64,000 bases of DNA from Phascolomyces articulosus. Its lineage: Eukaryota > Mucoromycota > Mucoromycetes > Mucorales > Lichtheimiaceae. The position numbers were made by a program, and so were the translations under genes. The stretch lies in NCBI GenBank assembly GCA_025677815.1, contig JAIXMP010000026.1, positions 372,001-436,000 on the forward strand, read 5' to 3'. The notes under the pieces were generated by a model. It was not told the DNA's origin. It was given only the letters and a program-made list of their open reading frames with translations, and did not search any database. This document shows positions 10,961 through 22,500 of the stretch, in pieces. How positions within the stretch are numbered: position 1 is the stretch's first letter; each line of letters starts with the position of its first letter.

Positions 10961-13291
10961 ATGTCTCCTATCCAACGTCATCATTCTAGCATGTCTTTTG
11001 ATCTTGATACTGGTGTTGAATCCATTGCTGAATCCAATGCTGAACCCGTTGCTGATTCCCAGGAAACGAGACCCAAAACAAAAGAAAAAAGTTGGGTCTT
11101 CCAGAATGGATATGGTGATCGCGTTAAGGACAGCCATGGTGTAGGTAAAATCAAGTGCATGTATCGTAAATGTGGTGATCTCCTTTCAACAGCTGGTGGA
11201 TCAACTACTGCTATGATCAAGCATTTGAAAAGCCAACATGGTATCACTGCTGCAAAAGGGCCCCATACTGATGAGAAACGAGCTGGTGGTCCAATTGATT
11301 CCTTTCTTGTGGAAAAGTGAGCTCGTATCTTTTCAACCGACCAATTTATCAACGCATTTATCAAGTTCATTGTCAAAGGTAAACTACCATTCACCATGGC
11401 AGATAATGTCGAATTACAAGAACTATTAAACATTGCACAATCAGCACCTGCAATGGAAGAGTTGCAACCTCCTAGTGCGGAGACAATTACAAGGAAGGTA
11501 TTATTGGCTCCTCTCTCTCCCTCATTTTTTATATTTGAATAATCAGAAATACCAAGAGTATTAATATTAATTTTTTTTTTTACCTTTTATGCATAGACTA
11601 AAGAAGTATATGAATCTCATAAGAAGCAGCTGCTTCATGTATTGAACGATGTCCCAATGATTTCTTGCACAGTTGATGGTTGGGCAAGCCCGTACAATGA
11701 TGTTCCTTACTGTCACTGGCCATTGGATATGTACTTCAACCTGGACGATGAAAGAAGTGACCTTGGGATTTGAACCATTGAGTGGCCCTCACTCATTTGA
11801 AAACTTGGCGGAGGCATTCTTACGTGTCACCGAGGAATTTAACCTTGGTTCCAAGCTTTTACGATTACATCTGACAACACAGCTAATATGAAACGAATGG
11901 CCCGTGTCATCGAGCAACATTGCACAGAAAAAGGATGATAAGTTGGAGTTATATGTTACATATATTATACACAAGGATTGTGAGCATATGAACGGAAGCA
12001 CTGATATAAATTTACATACTTTGTTTTTAGGCCATCCCGTGCGAAGCTACATCATATCCCATGCCTTGGGCATATTCTTAACTTGGCTGTGCATGGTATC
12101 TTGCGGTGGGGCACTGAAGCACCTGATATGGATAATGATGACGAAAATGAAGATATTGAGAATGATGTTGCAGAAGAAAGTGTTGGGATTGCCTCACTTG
12201 AAACCAGTATTGATGATATAGACCGTGAGATTATGTACTCCATTAATAAGTTGCGAAGAGGAATCACTAAAATAAGTTATGTTAATTCCATTTTGTTAAA
12301 TAAAAAAAAAGGAAAAAAATAATAATATCCATTTGATAAAAAAAGCAATAAATAGACATCCAATTTTTAATATATATATAGACCCTCACCTCAACAAACA
12401 GAGAGGTTTATGCGTCAACAAAAGCTGGAATTAGCTTCTGATTTGAAACTTCTACTTGATGTACCCACAAGATGGAATTCTACGTATGAGATGTTGGTGT
12501 GTGAAAGCATGTTGAAGACGCCATACAATATCGTGTGTGCATCTATTCGGGGGTTGCAAGCGTTCTCGTTGGATGATAATGAGTGGACTCATATTGAACA
12601 AATTAAGAGCTTACTTGTCAAGTTTTGGGAGGCAACAGTTGTGCTTTCAGCAAGCAAAGGCCATACAACGATTAACCAGGCAATAGTATATTACAACTAG
12701 GTTATGGATTCCTTGGAAGACGATATGATTGAAGGTTATCCTCCAGAATTACAAATTGCAGTCAGGCGTGGGTTGGCCAAGCTCCAAAAGTACTATTGTA
12801 AAGTGGATGACACGCATATTTATGCAGTTGCAACAGCTATAGACCCTCACTTGAAGTATACTTGGTGGGCAAGAAGTAATTGGGAGCAAAAGTATCAAGA
12901 TAATAGTCAAAGGTAGGCGCGAGAAACATGGGCAGCATTTCCAAGATCGACTTCAGAAATGGTGCAGACCGATGAGAATTTCTAACGGCTGTTCAATGTT
13001 TACCAAGCCATACCGCAGGGCGTACATTGCTGAAAATGTAAGAACACTAGTACTAAGACAACCCAATCAAAAACATACAGAACTCAAGTATTAGGAAACT
13101 CAAACACAATGGCTGATTTGTCAAGAATGGCAGCTCAATACTTAGCAATCCCAGTTACATATACTCTTTCGGAACGCGCCTTTTCGCAGACCCGCCTTTT
13201 ATTACTACACATAGGCAACCGGTTAAAGCCAGAATCAATCCAAAGGCTTATGTTTCTGGATTCCTTGTTCTTAATGGACCTTCACGAGTAA
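10961..13291 (+). pseudogene. hAT-family transposase, degraded
   Basis: Reading from ATG at 10961: a BED-type zinc finger region (WVFQNGYGDRVKD, IKCMYRKC, TTAMIKHLKSQHG), then after an intron (about 11500-11597) PMISCTVDGWASPYND with the first catalytic Asp, FTITSDNTANMKRM, IPCLGHILNLAVHGILRW, an acidic linker, SSPQQTERF-like sequence after a second intron ending at 12381, LLLDVPTRWNSTYEML, HIYAVATAIDPHLKYTWW, and the hAT dimerisation block YLAIPVTYTLSERAFSQTR followed by NRLKPESIQRLMFL. Disablements include an in-frame TGA at 11318-11320, a frameshift near 11860, in-frame TAG at 12698-12700 and 12914-12916, TAA near 12980, and further shifts before 13109. The domain order and motifs make the hAT call secure. 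The copy cannot encode a full transposase. Confidence 0.88.
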
Positions 13292-13541
13292 TTTTCCTCG
13301 CTCCTCTTTTTTATATATTATTATTTATAACTCTTTTTATATTATTATTATTATTATATCTCTTTTTTTTCCCTCTCTTTGACGACTATTTTTATTCAAT
13401 AAACATTCCTATTTGATTATGCTCAAACATTTATTTTTTCGTACCAACAACAGATCATTACTTTCTAGATTTATTTTATTAACGAAATCATAGTCTTTGA
13501 ATCATAATGTTACCATCACATCACTACGCTAAATTACTTTG

Positions 13542-13620
13542 TCGGTTCTACGGTTCTCTTATGTAGAACCGAACCGTATTTCACGGCTCGGTTCCGGTTC
13601 GGTTCCGGTTTTTCGGTTCT
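13542..13620. repeat. GGTTC-rich subterminal repeat cluster, probable right end of hAT element
   Basis: In about 80 bp there are six direct GGTTC units, two inverted GAACC units, and one perfect 9-bp inverted pair (CGGTTCTAC at 13543-13551, GTAGAACCG at 13563-13571). hAT transposases bind short repeated subterminal motifs. The cluster lies 250 bp after the transposase relic and directly abuts the end of pseudogene A, so it marks a plausible element boundary. Confidence 0.55.
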
Positions 13621-13621
13621 T

Positions 13622-14958
13622 ATGGGGAAACTTAGATTCCAGAAACATCAACTGACTTTTGATAAGATGTCCAAATTCTTCAGGGTTGTGAAAGTGTGGA
13701 GGTCAGAGAGAGAGGATGCAACTGTCATACCAGCGATCTCGTTCATCGTGTACAAATCATTATTTTTTTTTCAGCAAGGAAAAAGGAGATATAAAAGCCG
13801 TTAATCATAAATGTAAAGCATGCTTCTAACTTCCATTTGTCAATGGCGCGCTTTGCTGCAATACCAAGGTTTAAAATATCTTTACACGCATTATGCTTTA
13901 TTGTAAAGCTGTTACCGATCTTCACTTCACCAAACCCAAGGGGATATCCGTAATCATGTTGCATCAATGTCGAGATAATAGCATCAAGGTCAGATGTCCG
14001 TTCCTTCATCGGATGCCTTGTTGGCCCATCGTAACGCGACATTTTTGTCTTGATCTGCAACTATTTCTGATAAAAAGGCGTCATAATACGTTGCTTGTAA
14101 TTCGACTACACCAATTTTTTTAAAGTCGAGAGGGCTCAAAAAAGGATAAAAGAATATAAAAAACCTTATTGAGTTATAAGGAAAAGGTCGAGGTAAGGGA
14201 GTAAAAAGAGTCAAAGTAAAGCTGAATGGAAAAAGAAAAGGGTTATTATGTGAATAATAAATAGATATATAAAATATATTATTTAGAGGTGTGTGTTTGT
14301 AGTATGTTGTGGACGAGGCATGAGTTCATAAGGAAACATCGAGATAGAGGCATACATAGTTTTGTGTTATTTAAGTCACTTCACTATGTCGTGGTAATTT
14401 CGTTAAACTAGTAAAATATCCAACGTGTTAAATTGGCCTATACCACAAAACGGGAAACAGGTTCAAAGATTACTTGGTACCGTAAATTTCTTCCGAGATC
14501 ATATACCTCACGTAGCAAAAATTTGCGCTAATATAAACAATATAATATATCAATTAACATATTAGTTATAACGACTTAAAGTTAAAAAAAAACCTTCCTA
14601 TAAATCTTCCACCTTATTCATTAGACTACTTACAGGTTCACAACGCCTTCCACTACATTCGACTTGCTACCATCCATACATGCAGCAAGAGTGAGAAAAT
14701 CGCGCTTGGCTTCTCTTATGGACTTGGACATATTATCAATGTAATTAATTGTTCTGGTGATGGTCATTTGTAAGATCACTATCCACCATATACATGGTTT
14801 CGGTGACATTATTGATATTGTGATTACACTAGTTTTCCAATGTATCTAGACCAAATGCTGCAGACTTGAGCTTGCTATGTTCATTTTGGGTGAGAAAAAG
14901 GATATCTCCCATAGCCAAGACTTCCTTAAGATCCGTTTCAATCTTGAATGCCCAGTAC
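13622..14958 (-). pseudogene. Broken member (A) of the unknown multicopy fungal protein family
   Basis: Coding-like blocks on the minus strand in order: SYWAFKIETDLKEVLAMGDI (from about 14955), an in-frame TAG after FGLDTLEN, then KSIREAKRDFLTLAACMDG and a donor at about 14633. A second exon from about 14130 reads GVVELQATYYDAFLSEIVAD and NVALRWANKASDEGTD. After a frameshift come DAIISTLMQHDYGYPLGFG, EVKIGNSFT, KDILNLGIAAKRAIDKWKLE and FMINGFYISFFL. After another shift come LYTMNEIAGMTVASSLSDLH and TFTTLKNLDILSKVS with a TGA. The GFGEVK and YTMxEI pattern is typical, from memory, of a large set of Mucorales proteins of unknown function. It is dead, and is flanked by hAT repeats on one side and a transposase fragment on the other. 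Confidence 0.6.
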
Positions 14959-14959
14959 G

Positions 14960-16002
14960 ACTTATTTTGTATGTAGAGTCTACATGATACTCTTCAACTT
15001 CTGCCAATCCACAAATTATATCAAACAAAGGCATTGTAAAGCCCAAAGCTGAATAATGTTGATGAACACGTTCATATATCTGTTTTATTTATTTATTTTT
15101 ACTCTTAACAAACTGATGTATTTATTTCGAGACCTTACTACATATATTGAAATTAACTTACCTTGTCCACGCCATGTGGAAGTGCTCGTTCAATAAGCAA
15201 TCTTGCAGACCCGTATTGGTTATTTGCAAGCTTATACTGGGTCTCAAAAGATCCGTTCCACCAGTAGTAAACTTGAGGTTGGGTGAGTCTACCGAGCGTA
15301 TTAGGAAATCGATCCAATATATCCAACTACAAAGCATGAGCATCCATCTTAATACAGTTTTGTAGGATATGAATACGGATTTCTTCGTTGACCTGATACA
15401 TAGTGGGGACTGAGAGGGTAGGATGTCCAGTCGAATGTTCAACGTTAATGTGTGCATATCGATTTCGTTTATCAATCAAGCCCTGTATATGACCACCACA
15501 AAAATAGGTCTCCATTCGTGAATCAAGTCTTCTACGGTCAACATTAAAAACTTGTCGCTGAACATCGTAATCCTGAGAGCACCGACAACAAAAAGAGCGA
15601 GCAAATTTAAGAGCTGGACTAGGAGTAAACTCCTGATAGTAATGATAGAATCGCGTCCTTCAATTCGCGTACGAATACGTGCCAAAATGAATTCCTCGTC
15701 CAATTCCAGCAATTCATCATCGAGATGAATATATACATCGAGTGTGTATTCTATAAATGCCCGTTCACCGTGGGCTGTGTTATTATTTTCGTCATCATCG
15801 TAACGAGACGGAAGCAACGATAGAGCTTCATCGAATGAAATCAACCATTCCTCAGGAACTGGTTTATCAACATCGCTCTCACGATTTCGACGCAAGTTCT
15901 GTATTCACGCGTGTTACCTGCAAACATCTCAATGGCACAGTAACATTTGCATTTTTTGCATAATCTAGTATTGGCGAGTGTAGCTTCAGTATTCATACTC
16001 AT
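14960..16002 (-). pseudogene. Mutator-like (MULE) transposase, truncated and frameshifted
   Basis: From ATG at 16002 the minus strand gives a Cys-rich start (LCKKCKCYCAIEMFAG, then EYRTC), a frameshift, an acidic region, and a DNA-binding-like block CSQDYDVQRQVFNVD, METYFCGGHIQGLIDKRNR, HPTLSVPTMYQVNEEI with Cys/His residues. Then come FPNTLGRLTQPQVYYWW and NNQYGSARLLIERALPHGVD, an intron (about 15163-15090), and YSALGFTMPLFDII with EVEEYHVDSTYK. VYYWW...SAxxLIE, LGFxxPL and the first catalytic Asp in VDSTYK are MULE hallmarks. The reading stops matching a transposase right after DSTYK, where pseudogene A begins, so two thirds of the catalytic domain is absent. An in-frame TAG follows MDAHAL. 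Confidence 0.72.
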
Positions 16003-16182
16003 TTAAAAATAATATTAATGGTAAAAAAAAAAATATTTTTGGGAACACTGTTTTATTTTTCGGTATATAGTTTATCTGGTAAAAATTGAACTCACGTGTC
16101 TATTTTGGATCCGCGTTTTTTTGGAAACGGCTGCGGTGTGTAGAGTAAATTACCAGGATTTATAAATATTTCTAAAGTACCA

Positions 16183-16436
16183 CTGAAATAATTATTAAGA
16201 TTTATAGAAATTAAGACATGTACTGGTGCCATGAAAAAAGTGAGGATTGGCAAAAGGCGGTAGAAGTTGACATCGACACTCTAACACCTAACAGAAACTA
16301 TCCTGGAGGATCCTTCAGCACAAGACGTGATCCTGTGAAAACAACAAGTGGAATAATCTAAGGCTATAGGATGTTGTAAAATAGTAATAGACATAAAATA
16401 TATTTTCTCTCTAATTGTACAGTAATTTACTCCAAT
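16183..16436 (+). pseudogene. C-terminal relic of a fourth HET-family gene
   Basis: The DNA aligns with the 3' end of the HET genes. Here TTATTAAGATTTATAGAAAT corresponds to TTATCAAGATTTATGGAGAT of copy 1. A ~5-nt deletion then precedes TGTACTGGTGCCATGAAAAA, matching the YWCH region of copy 3. Further on, VEVDIDTLT corresponds to VDID..LT, and AAGGCTATAGGATGTTGTAA gives KAIGCC, shared with copies 1 and 3. The frame ends at a position matching the family stop, as ...IVQ. The central part carries a TAA and the N-terminal 80 percent of the gene is absent. Confidence 0.7.
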
Positions 16437-16558
16437 TTTGCAATGTTATCATTTTTACATAATAATGGGTTAACTCGAATATTTCACAAAATTATATATG
16501 TTCTGGATCATTTATTTATTTTATAAAATTCATTTTAAGATAGTTATATAATAAATGT

Positions 16559-19500
16559 TTAGTAGGGAATACCGTTGGTCAACTTTTGGAAGTAATCGTA
16601 AAGTACAGTACGTTGGTTTTCGAAAGAGTCCTTGGTACGCATCATGATGAAGTCAGCAGCAGCACGTTCAGAACGATCAAGTTGGAAACGAGTGCGCAGA
16701 CGTTTGATGGTTTCTCCCTTGAAGCATGGAAGACCAGAATCCAACATCAAAGAAACAATTTCACAAATTTGGTCGGCATAAGGTCGACTGGCTAAATAGG
16801 CTTTCACAACCAATTCAGAGAATTGTCTAAAGGCTTGTTCGTCACTGGCACCACCCATGACCTATATATATTTAAAAAGTTAATAACCCAATTATTACAA
16901 TTGACATGTTCAATTTGTTCCTCATTATATACCTGAATCATTTCAGTAGTAAGCTTGAATGGCGAACTTTCAAAGGTGATACCACCAGGTGCAATATCAA
17001 AGATAAAGCCGAAATCTAATTATTTTATAATGATAATGGGACGATTAGCTTTTCATTTCTCTTTTTCCTTGAACCTTCTCGAAATTTGAACCTTTTAACA
17101 AAAATATAACTTACCGATATGAATAATATGGCCATCATCATCCAGCATAATGTTACCATTGTGACGATCTTTGATAGCAAGCAAGTAAGAGATAACGGAA
17201 TAAGCAGCCAGACTTTGAACAAAGTTATTTCTGGCGCGCTGGAAATGGATGGAATGAGGACCACCATACTTGGCGACAAAGTAATCATACATGCTATTGA
17301 CTTTTTCACGACCCAATTGATCACGCGAAATGGATCGAGGGATGACATCAATGACACCTTGACCAGGAGCGGTGGCAACCACACGGTAAGGATAGACATA
17401 CAAATCCATACCCACACTGGTAAAGATATTCTTGAACACAGAAATCAATTGCAAGGCAAGCACATCTTGACGACAATCATCACCGACCTTGAAAATGGCA
17501 CTTTGCCAGATTTGAACAGTACGCTTCTTGGCTTCTACTTCGTCACCGTCTTCACTTTCAATCATGGCCTTACCCAAAAGATCAGCATCTTCAATGTCCT
17601 TTTCAATCTTGAAAGTAGCCATGAAGGGAGCCTAGATAAAAAAAATAACCATTGTCATATATATTAGTATATTTTTTTTGTATTTTTTTATCAATAAGAA
17701 GGAAGGGGGAAAAATGGATCGATTGTTTACCTTGGCGTGACTTTGGAGAGGTCTACCAGAAGTACGGTTAATGTCAACGACACGACCATCGCTGTTACTA
17801 GGCAAGTAAACACCAACGTCGACCTTGACCTTGGCCAATTCTTCATCAAGACGTTTCTATTGAGATAGATTTTTTTTTAAAAAAAAAACCACAAATATCA
17901 GTATGATGAACGAGAAGGAAAAAAAAAAAGGAAATGGAATATGAATGAATTCGTTCTCTTGTATATATATATCGATAATTACCTTTTGAAGTGGCTTCTT
18001 TTCAGTTTGACCATACTTGATGTATTCCTTCAAGTAACCAGAAATAGCAGTGACTTCCTTGAAAAATTTGAATTCACGTTCGTAGAATTCACGATCTTCA
18101 CCAGTGAAAGAACCAACCAAGTTTTCAATAATACGTTCCAAGGTAGGTTTCAGAGCATCTGGCTTGACACATTCCTTATCAGCATCCACAAAGAAATTGG
18201 CCTTCATGTTCCAAATAATTTGATGAGCAAACAATTGAGAAACTTGACCAGCTTCCATAATATACTTTTCAACATAACCCAATTCATCATGACGCAAAGC
18301 TTGCACAATTTGAGGAATGTAGAAGAAGACAGTGTCCACAGGATAGTATTCCAAACTACGCATAGCATATTGGAGAATCAATGGGTTGTTGTTGTAGGCT
18401 GGTAAGAAATAGTTGGCGGCAGTAATGGCAGGAACAGGAGCCCAGTATTGCAAATGCTATTTATATATCGTAATGGTTAATATTCATCTATATCATTTCT
18501 TCTTTTTTTTCTTCTCCTACATTGATATAATGTTTATATATAGCGAAAGTCATATATTTACCTTCAAATCAAGCTTAGCATTAGGAACAAGTCTGTCACC
18601 GAGAAGGATGATCAAAGCTTCAGGTACATCCACAACGTCCAAGGTGTTGTTTGCAATAAGACGATGTAATTCACGATAGACAATGGGTTGAACAAAGCGA
18701 GCATTCATTTGAACGGCCAAACGAGGAGATACTTCCCAGGCAAATCGGATAATTTCCTTCCATGATTCATCCATCACCATGGACTTTTCAGTGCTACCAG
18801 TGAAGCAAGCAGGGTTACCATGACCCATCGAGTTTAATGGGTTGCACCAGACAGACAAACGAGTCAATTCACTTTCCAAGAAAAGCATCAAAAGTTTCTT
18901 GGCAAGGTGATGTTGGCGAATCACATCATCCTTTGTTTTGTCTACATTAAATAATTTTTTTTTGAGAACCATCAGTTTTTTTAACATTGATTTTTTTAAA
19001 ATACTGAGCATTGAATACTTACCATTCAAGAACATGTAAAGACCAGAAGCAATCTTAGAGTTGGAGTTCTTGAGAGGCGAACTGGTGACCAAGTAACTCA
19101 AGTTGGGAGTATCATTCACCACAGCATTGTAGAAATCAGTCAAAATCTTGTATTCCATCAATGCAAGACTCTTGCGCGAACCATAGTGCCATCTAAACAA
19201 TAAAAATATCAATATCAATATGATAGGTCACTCCAAAAAAAAGAGTATAGGTAGTATGCTATCTTTTTCCGTTTTCCTCTTTCTTACCTAGGTTCCAAAG
19301 AGAACCAATTAAAGGCACATTCATAAACCAAAGATCTAAACTTATGTTCAGCAAGGGCTTCCATACGAGTGGATTGCAAAATCTTGGTACCCAACAACAA
19401 AAGTTGGAAACGAACAGAACGAGCCAAAGCATGGGTACTCATCAAATGAGCACTTTGGAACGATTCTTGCAAAAGGCGAACGAACATATTGACCAAATGT

Positions 19501-22500
19501 CTGCTACGATGACGAATAGAGTAGAAACGACTGCTCAAGAACTTGATCCAAGTTTGATGAGGTGTGAACAAGAACGAGGCGACACGATGACTGCTATCAC
19601 AGACAGCCTTATCGGAAGGATCGTTGGTCATCTTTGACACGAAAGGATGTTTGGCATTCAAGACAGGAGAGAACAAGCCCTTGCGATGCTTTTGAGCCCA
19701 ATGCCACATGCTCAACATTTCCACCATCAAACGCTTTTCAACGTCGGCACGTTCGACCAACATCCAGTTCCATACGGTGGTACCAATATCAAGTGATTCA
19801 GGAGTGAACAAATGGACAGGGATGCGTACTAAGTAGCGGATAAGATCAGGATGAACCTTGGGAAGGGCAATAGCGTAAGCGGCAGCACGATGCAAAGTAC
19901 GATGAACGCGCTCCACAGAGACATGGTGTTTTTGTTTGATATCCACAAGCAATGCTTCAAGGTTTTCCAAAACAAAGGCAACTTGGTCAAGAAGCCCACT
20001 GCCAGTCTTAGCGTCAGGTAATTTTTCGGATTGTTCACGCAAACCTTGAAGGTATTCAATGCCACTGATTTCACCAATATAGAATCTTCTGGAAGTGAAT
20101 CCGTTAACGAAATCGGAGGATTCATCAAGACCAAGACGAGGTACCTTGGGGACAAATTCTATATAAAAAATAAGATTGGGTAACATTAGAAACTAAAATC
20201 TAAAGTTTTCTCTTTATATCAACTTTTTTTTTGTTTACTAAAAAAAATTACTTACCAACTGATAATTGGCCCTTGGAAGCCATCTTGCCAATTTCCAATG
20301 CCAAAGTACGACCCATATGGACAACATCGATAGGTTGACCCGATGAGAATCGATCGAATTCAGAAAGATAGTCTTGCAATAAACCATTGATTTCTAATGG
20401 AGCACGATCCATTGAAATATGAAGCCATTTCTTTGCACTTTCATAGAGGCGAGTACAGATTTCTTGACGATAAGCATAAGAATCACCCAATTCGATGGTT
20501 ACGCCAACGCGATGGGATGTAAAGTGGAAGACAGGAGAGTACTAATGGAATAAAAAAAAAGTTTTACATTATGTTAGAAAAGTTTCTCCCATTTGTCCTA
20601 GCACCATCACCTTCATCCAAATAAAAAAAATAGATTATTATTTCTTACCTCTTCACGATATTCAGATTCACAACTGAGCCAAAGCAATTGAACAAGTTCC
20701 AACAGTAAAGTAATCAATGACTTTTCAGCGAAGACTTGAGGGAAGGCAGCAACGATACGTTCAGCCGACTTGATAGCTAATTCATGGACCTTTCTCAAAC
20801 GATGACAAGACAACTGAAGAAGACTAGACATCTCTCTATTCAATTCAGCTGAAAGACCTTGGACAGAAGCCTTACTAGCGGAATCCTTGACAAATGCACC
20901 GACCACACGATCGGTGATGGTTTCCAAACAATTGGCAAGGGAACTATTAATAATACCATCATTCATAAAATAACGCAATACATAGCTACAATCCCCCATC
21001 TTGCTACGCATCATTTCAATATGATAAAAGCTGAGAGCAAAGACAACTTGAGCAAAAGAAAAGTTCTTGATATCATAGGAAAGAGAAGGCAAGACACTGG
21101 TCAATCGTTGACGCATGGAAGCCAAGTTTTGTTCGGCCATGTTGCCACCACGCAACACAGAGTTGTATTCGAGATCACTTTCGATGTAGTTGGTAGCACT
21201 TTCGGTTACCAATACAGGTGTCTTTTTGGCAATCACGAGCAAGGAATCGTGCCATTCGCGGATCCATACAGATTCAGTGACAAAACCGAAAAGAATACAG
21301 TGGAACCATGTGTTACGGAAAAGAGAGACAGCTTCTTCACTTGGATCCAAATGAGGATTAAAGTCATCGTGGTCCAAAAGTGTTCGTAAGATGGGGAGCA
21401 ACATACCCAACTTGGATGCCAAGGGGTATTCAGCCTCTTTCTTGTGCTTGGTGATGGTACGTTGAATGGTGTTACCGTTTTCAACAAACAAGGTCAAGAG
21501 GTTCAAAAGATAGATTTGATAAAATTCTGGCTTGGCGGATAATCGACTGGCCAAGCTCAATTGAGCGTTATGGATCTAAATATATAAATATAAAAGGTAT
21601 GGATGAATACCCCCGGCTTTTCCTCTTCTTTTTTTTTTTTTTCGAAAAAAATAAAATAAAACTTACAGCAGTGGTGAGTTGCTTATTATCAATAGTCAAT
21701 GCTTCACGACTCAATGTCGAGAAAAAGTTGAGAATATCACCAAAAACGGATGGAGGACTGACAAGGGCCAAATCAACAAGCTTGGAGGTAAGGGATGCAG
21801 TAGCTGCAATGGATAATGATTTGCGTCTCATCACCAACATAGAGAGGGCTTGAGCCATAATCTGTAAAGATATACAAACAGTAACTCGTTAGAAATTTAT
21901 TGCTATTTCACTTTCATTCTCTCTCATTAAATATCTAATCCAATCTCTATCTTCTCCCGCCCTTCCTTTTTTCCTCCTACATACCGCTTCATCCTTAAGA
22001 TAAACAGCTACACCAACAATAGCTGACAATGCATTGGCACAAACTTGTTGCTTTTGCTTTTCACTCAATTCTTCAGCAGCAGGTGCACCAGAAATAACAT
22101 TCTTGGCAAACATGCTGAAACGTTCAGTAGCTGCAACATCTTCATCACTATAACGAGTAATCTCATTGAGAAGAGCATAGAGTGTAGAAATAGCTGCTTG
22201 AGATGCTTGGGCTGAAGGCTTTGTCTGTGTATACATATCGAGAGAGAGAGATATTGTTAGGCGATCCCATTTGTATAAATCCTCTCCTTTTCTTTCTATC
22301 CATTTTTTTTAAAAAAATTACCTGGACGCACTGGGCCAAACGAACAATGGCGAATTGTTGGACGCTGATGGAATCTCCAGCTTGTAATTCAAATACAGGT
22401 GAAGGAGTGGCAAGGAAACGACAAATGGTGTTTGTCATGTCATTATTCAAATGAGGGAAACTGTTGTTTGTAGATAATATTGCGATTTTCTTTTTTAGTA

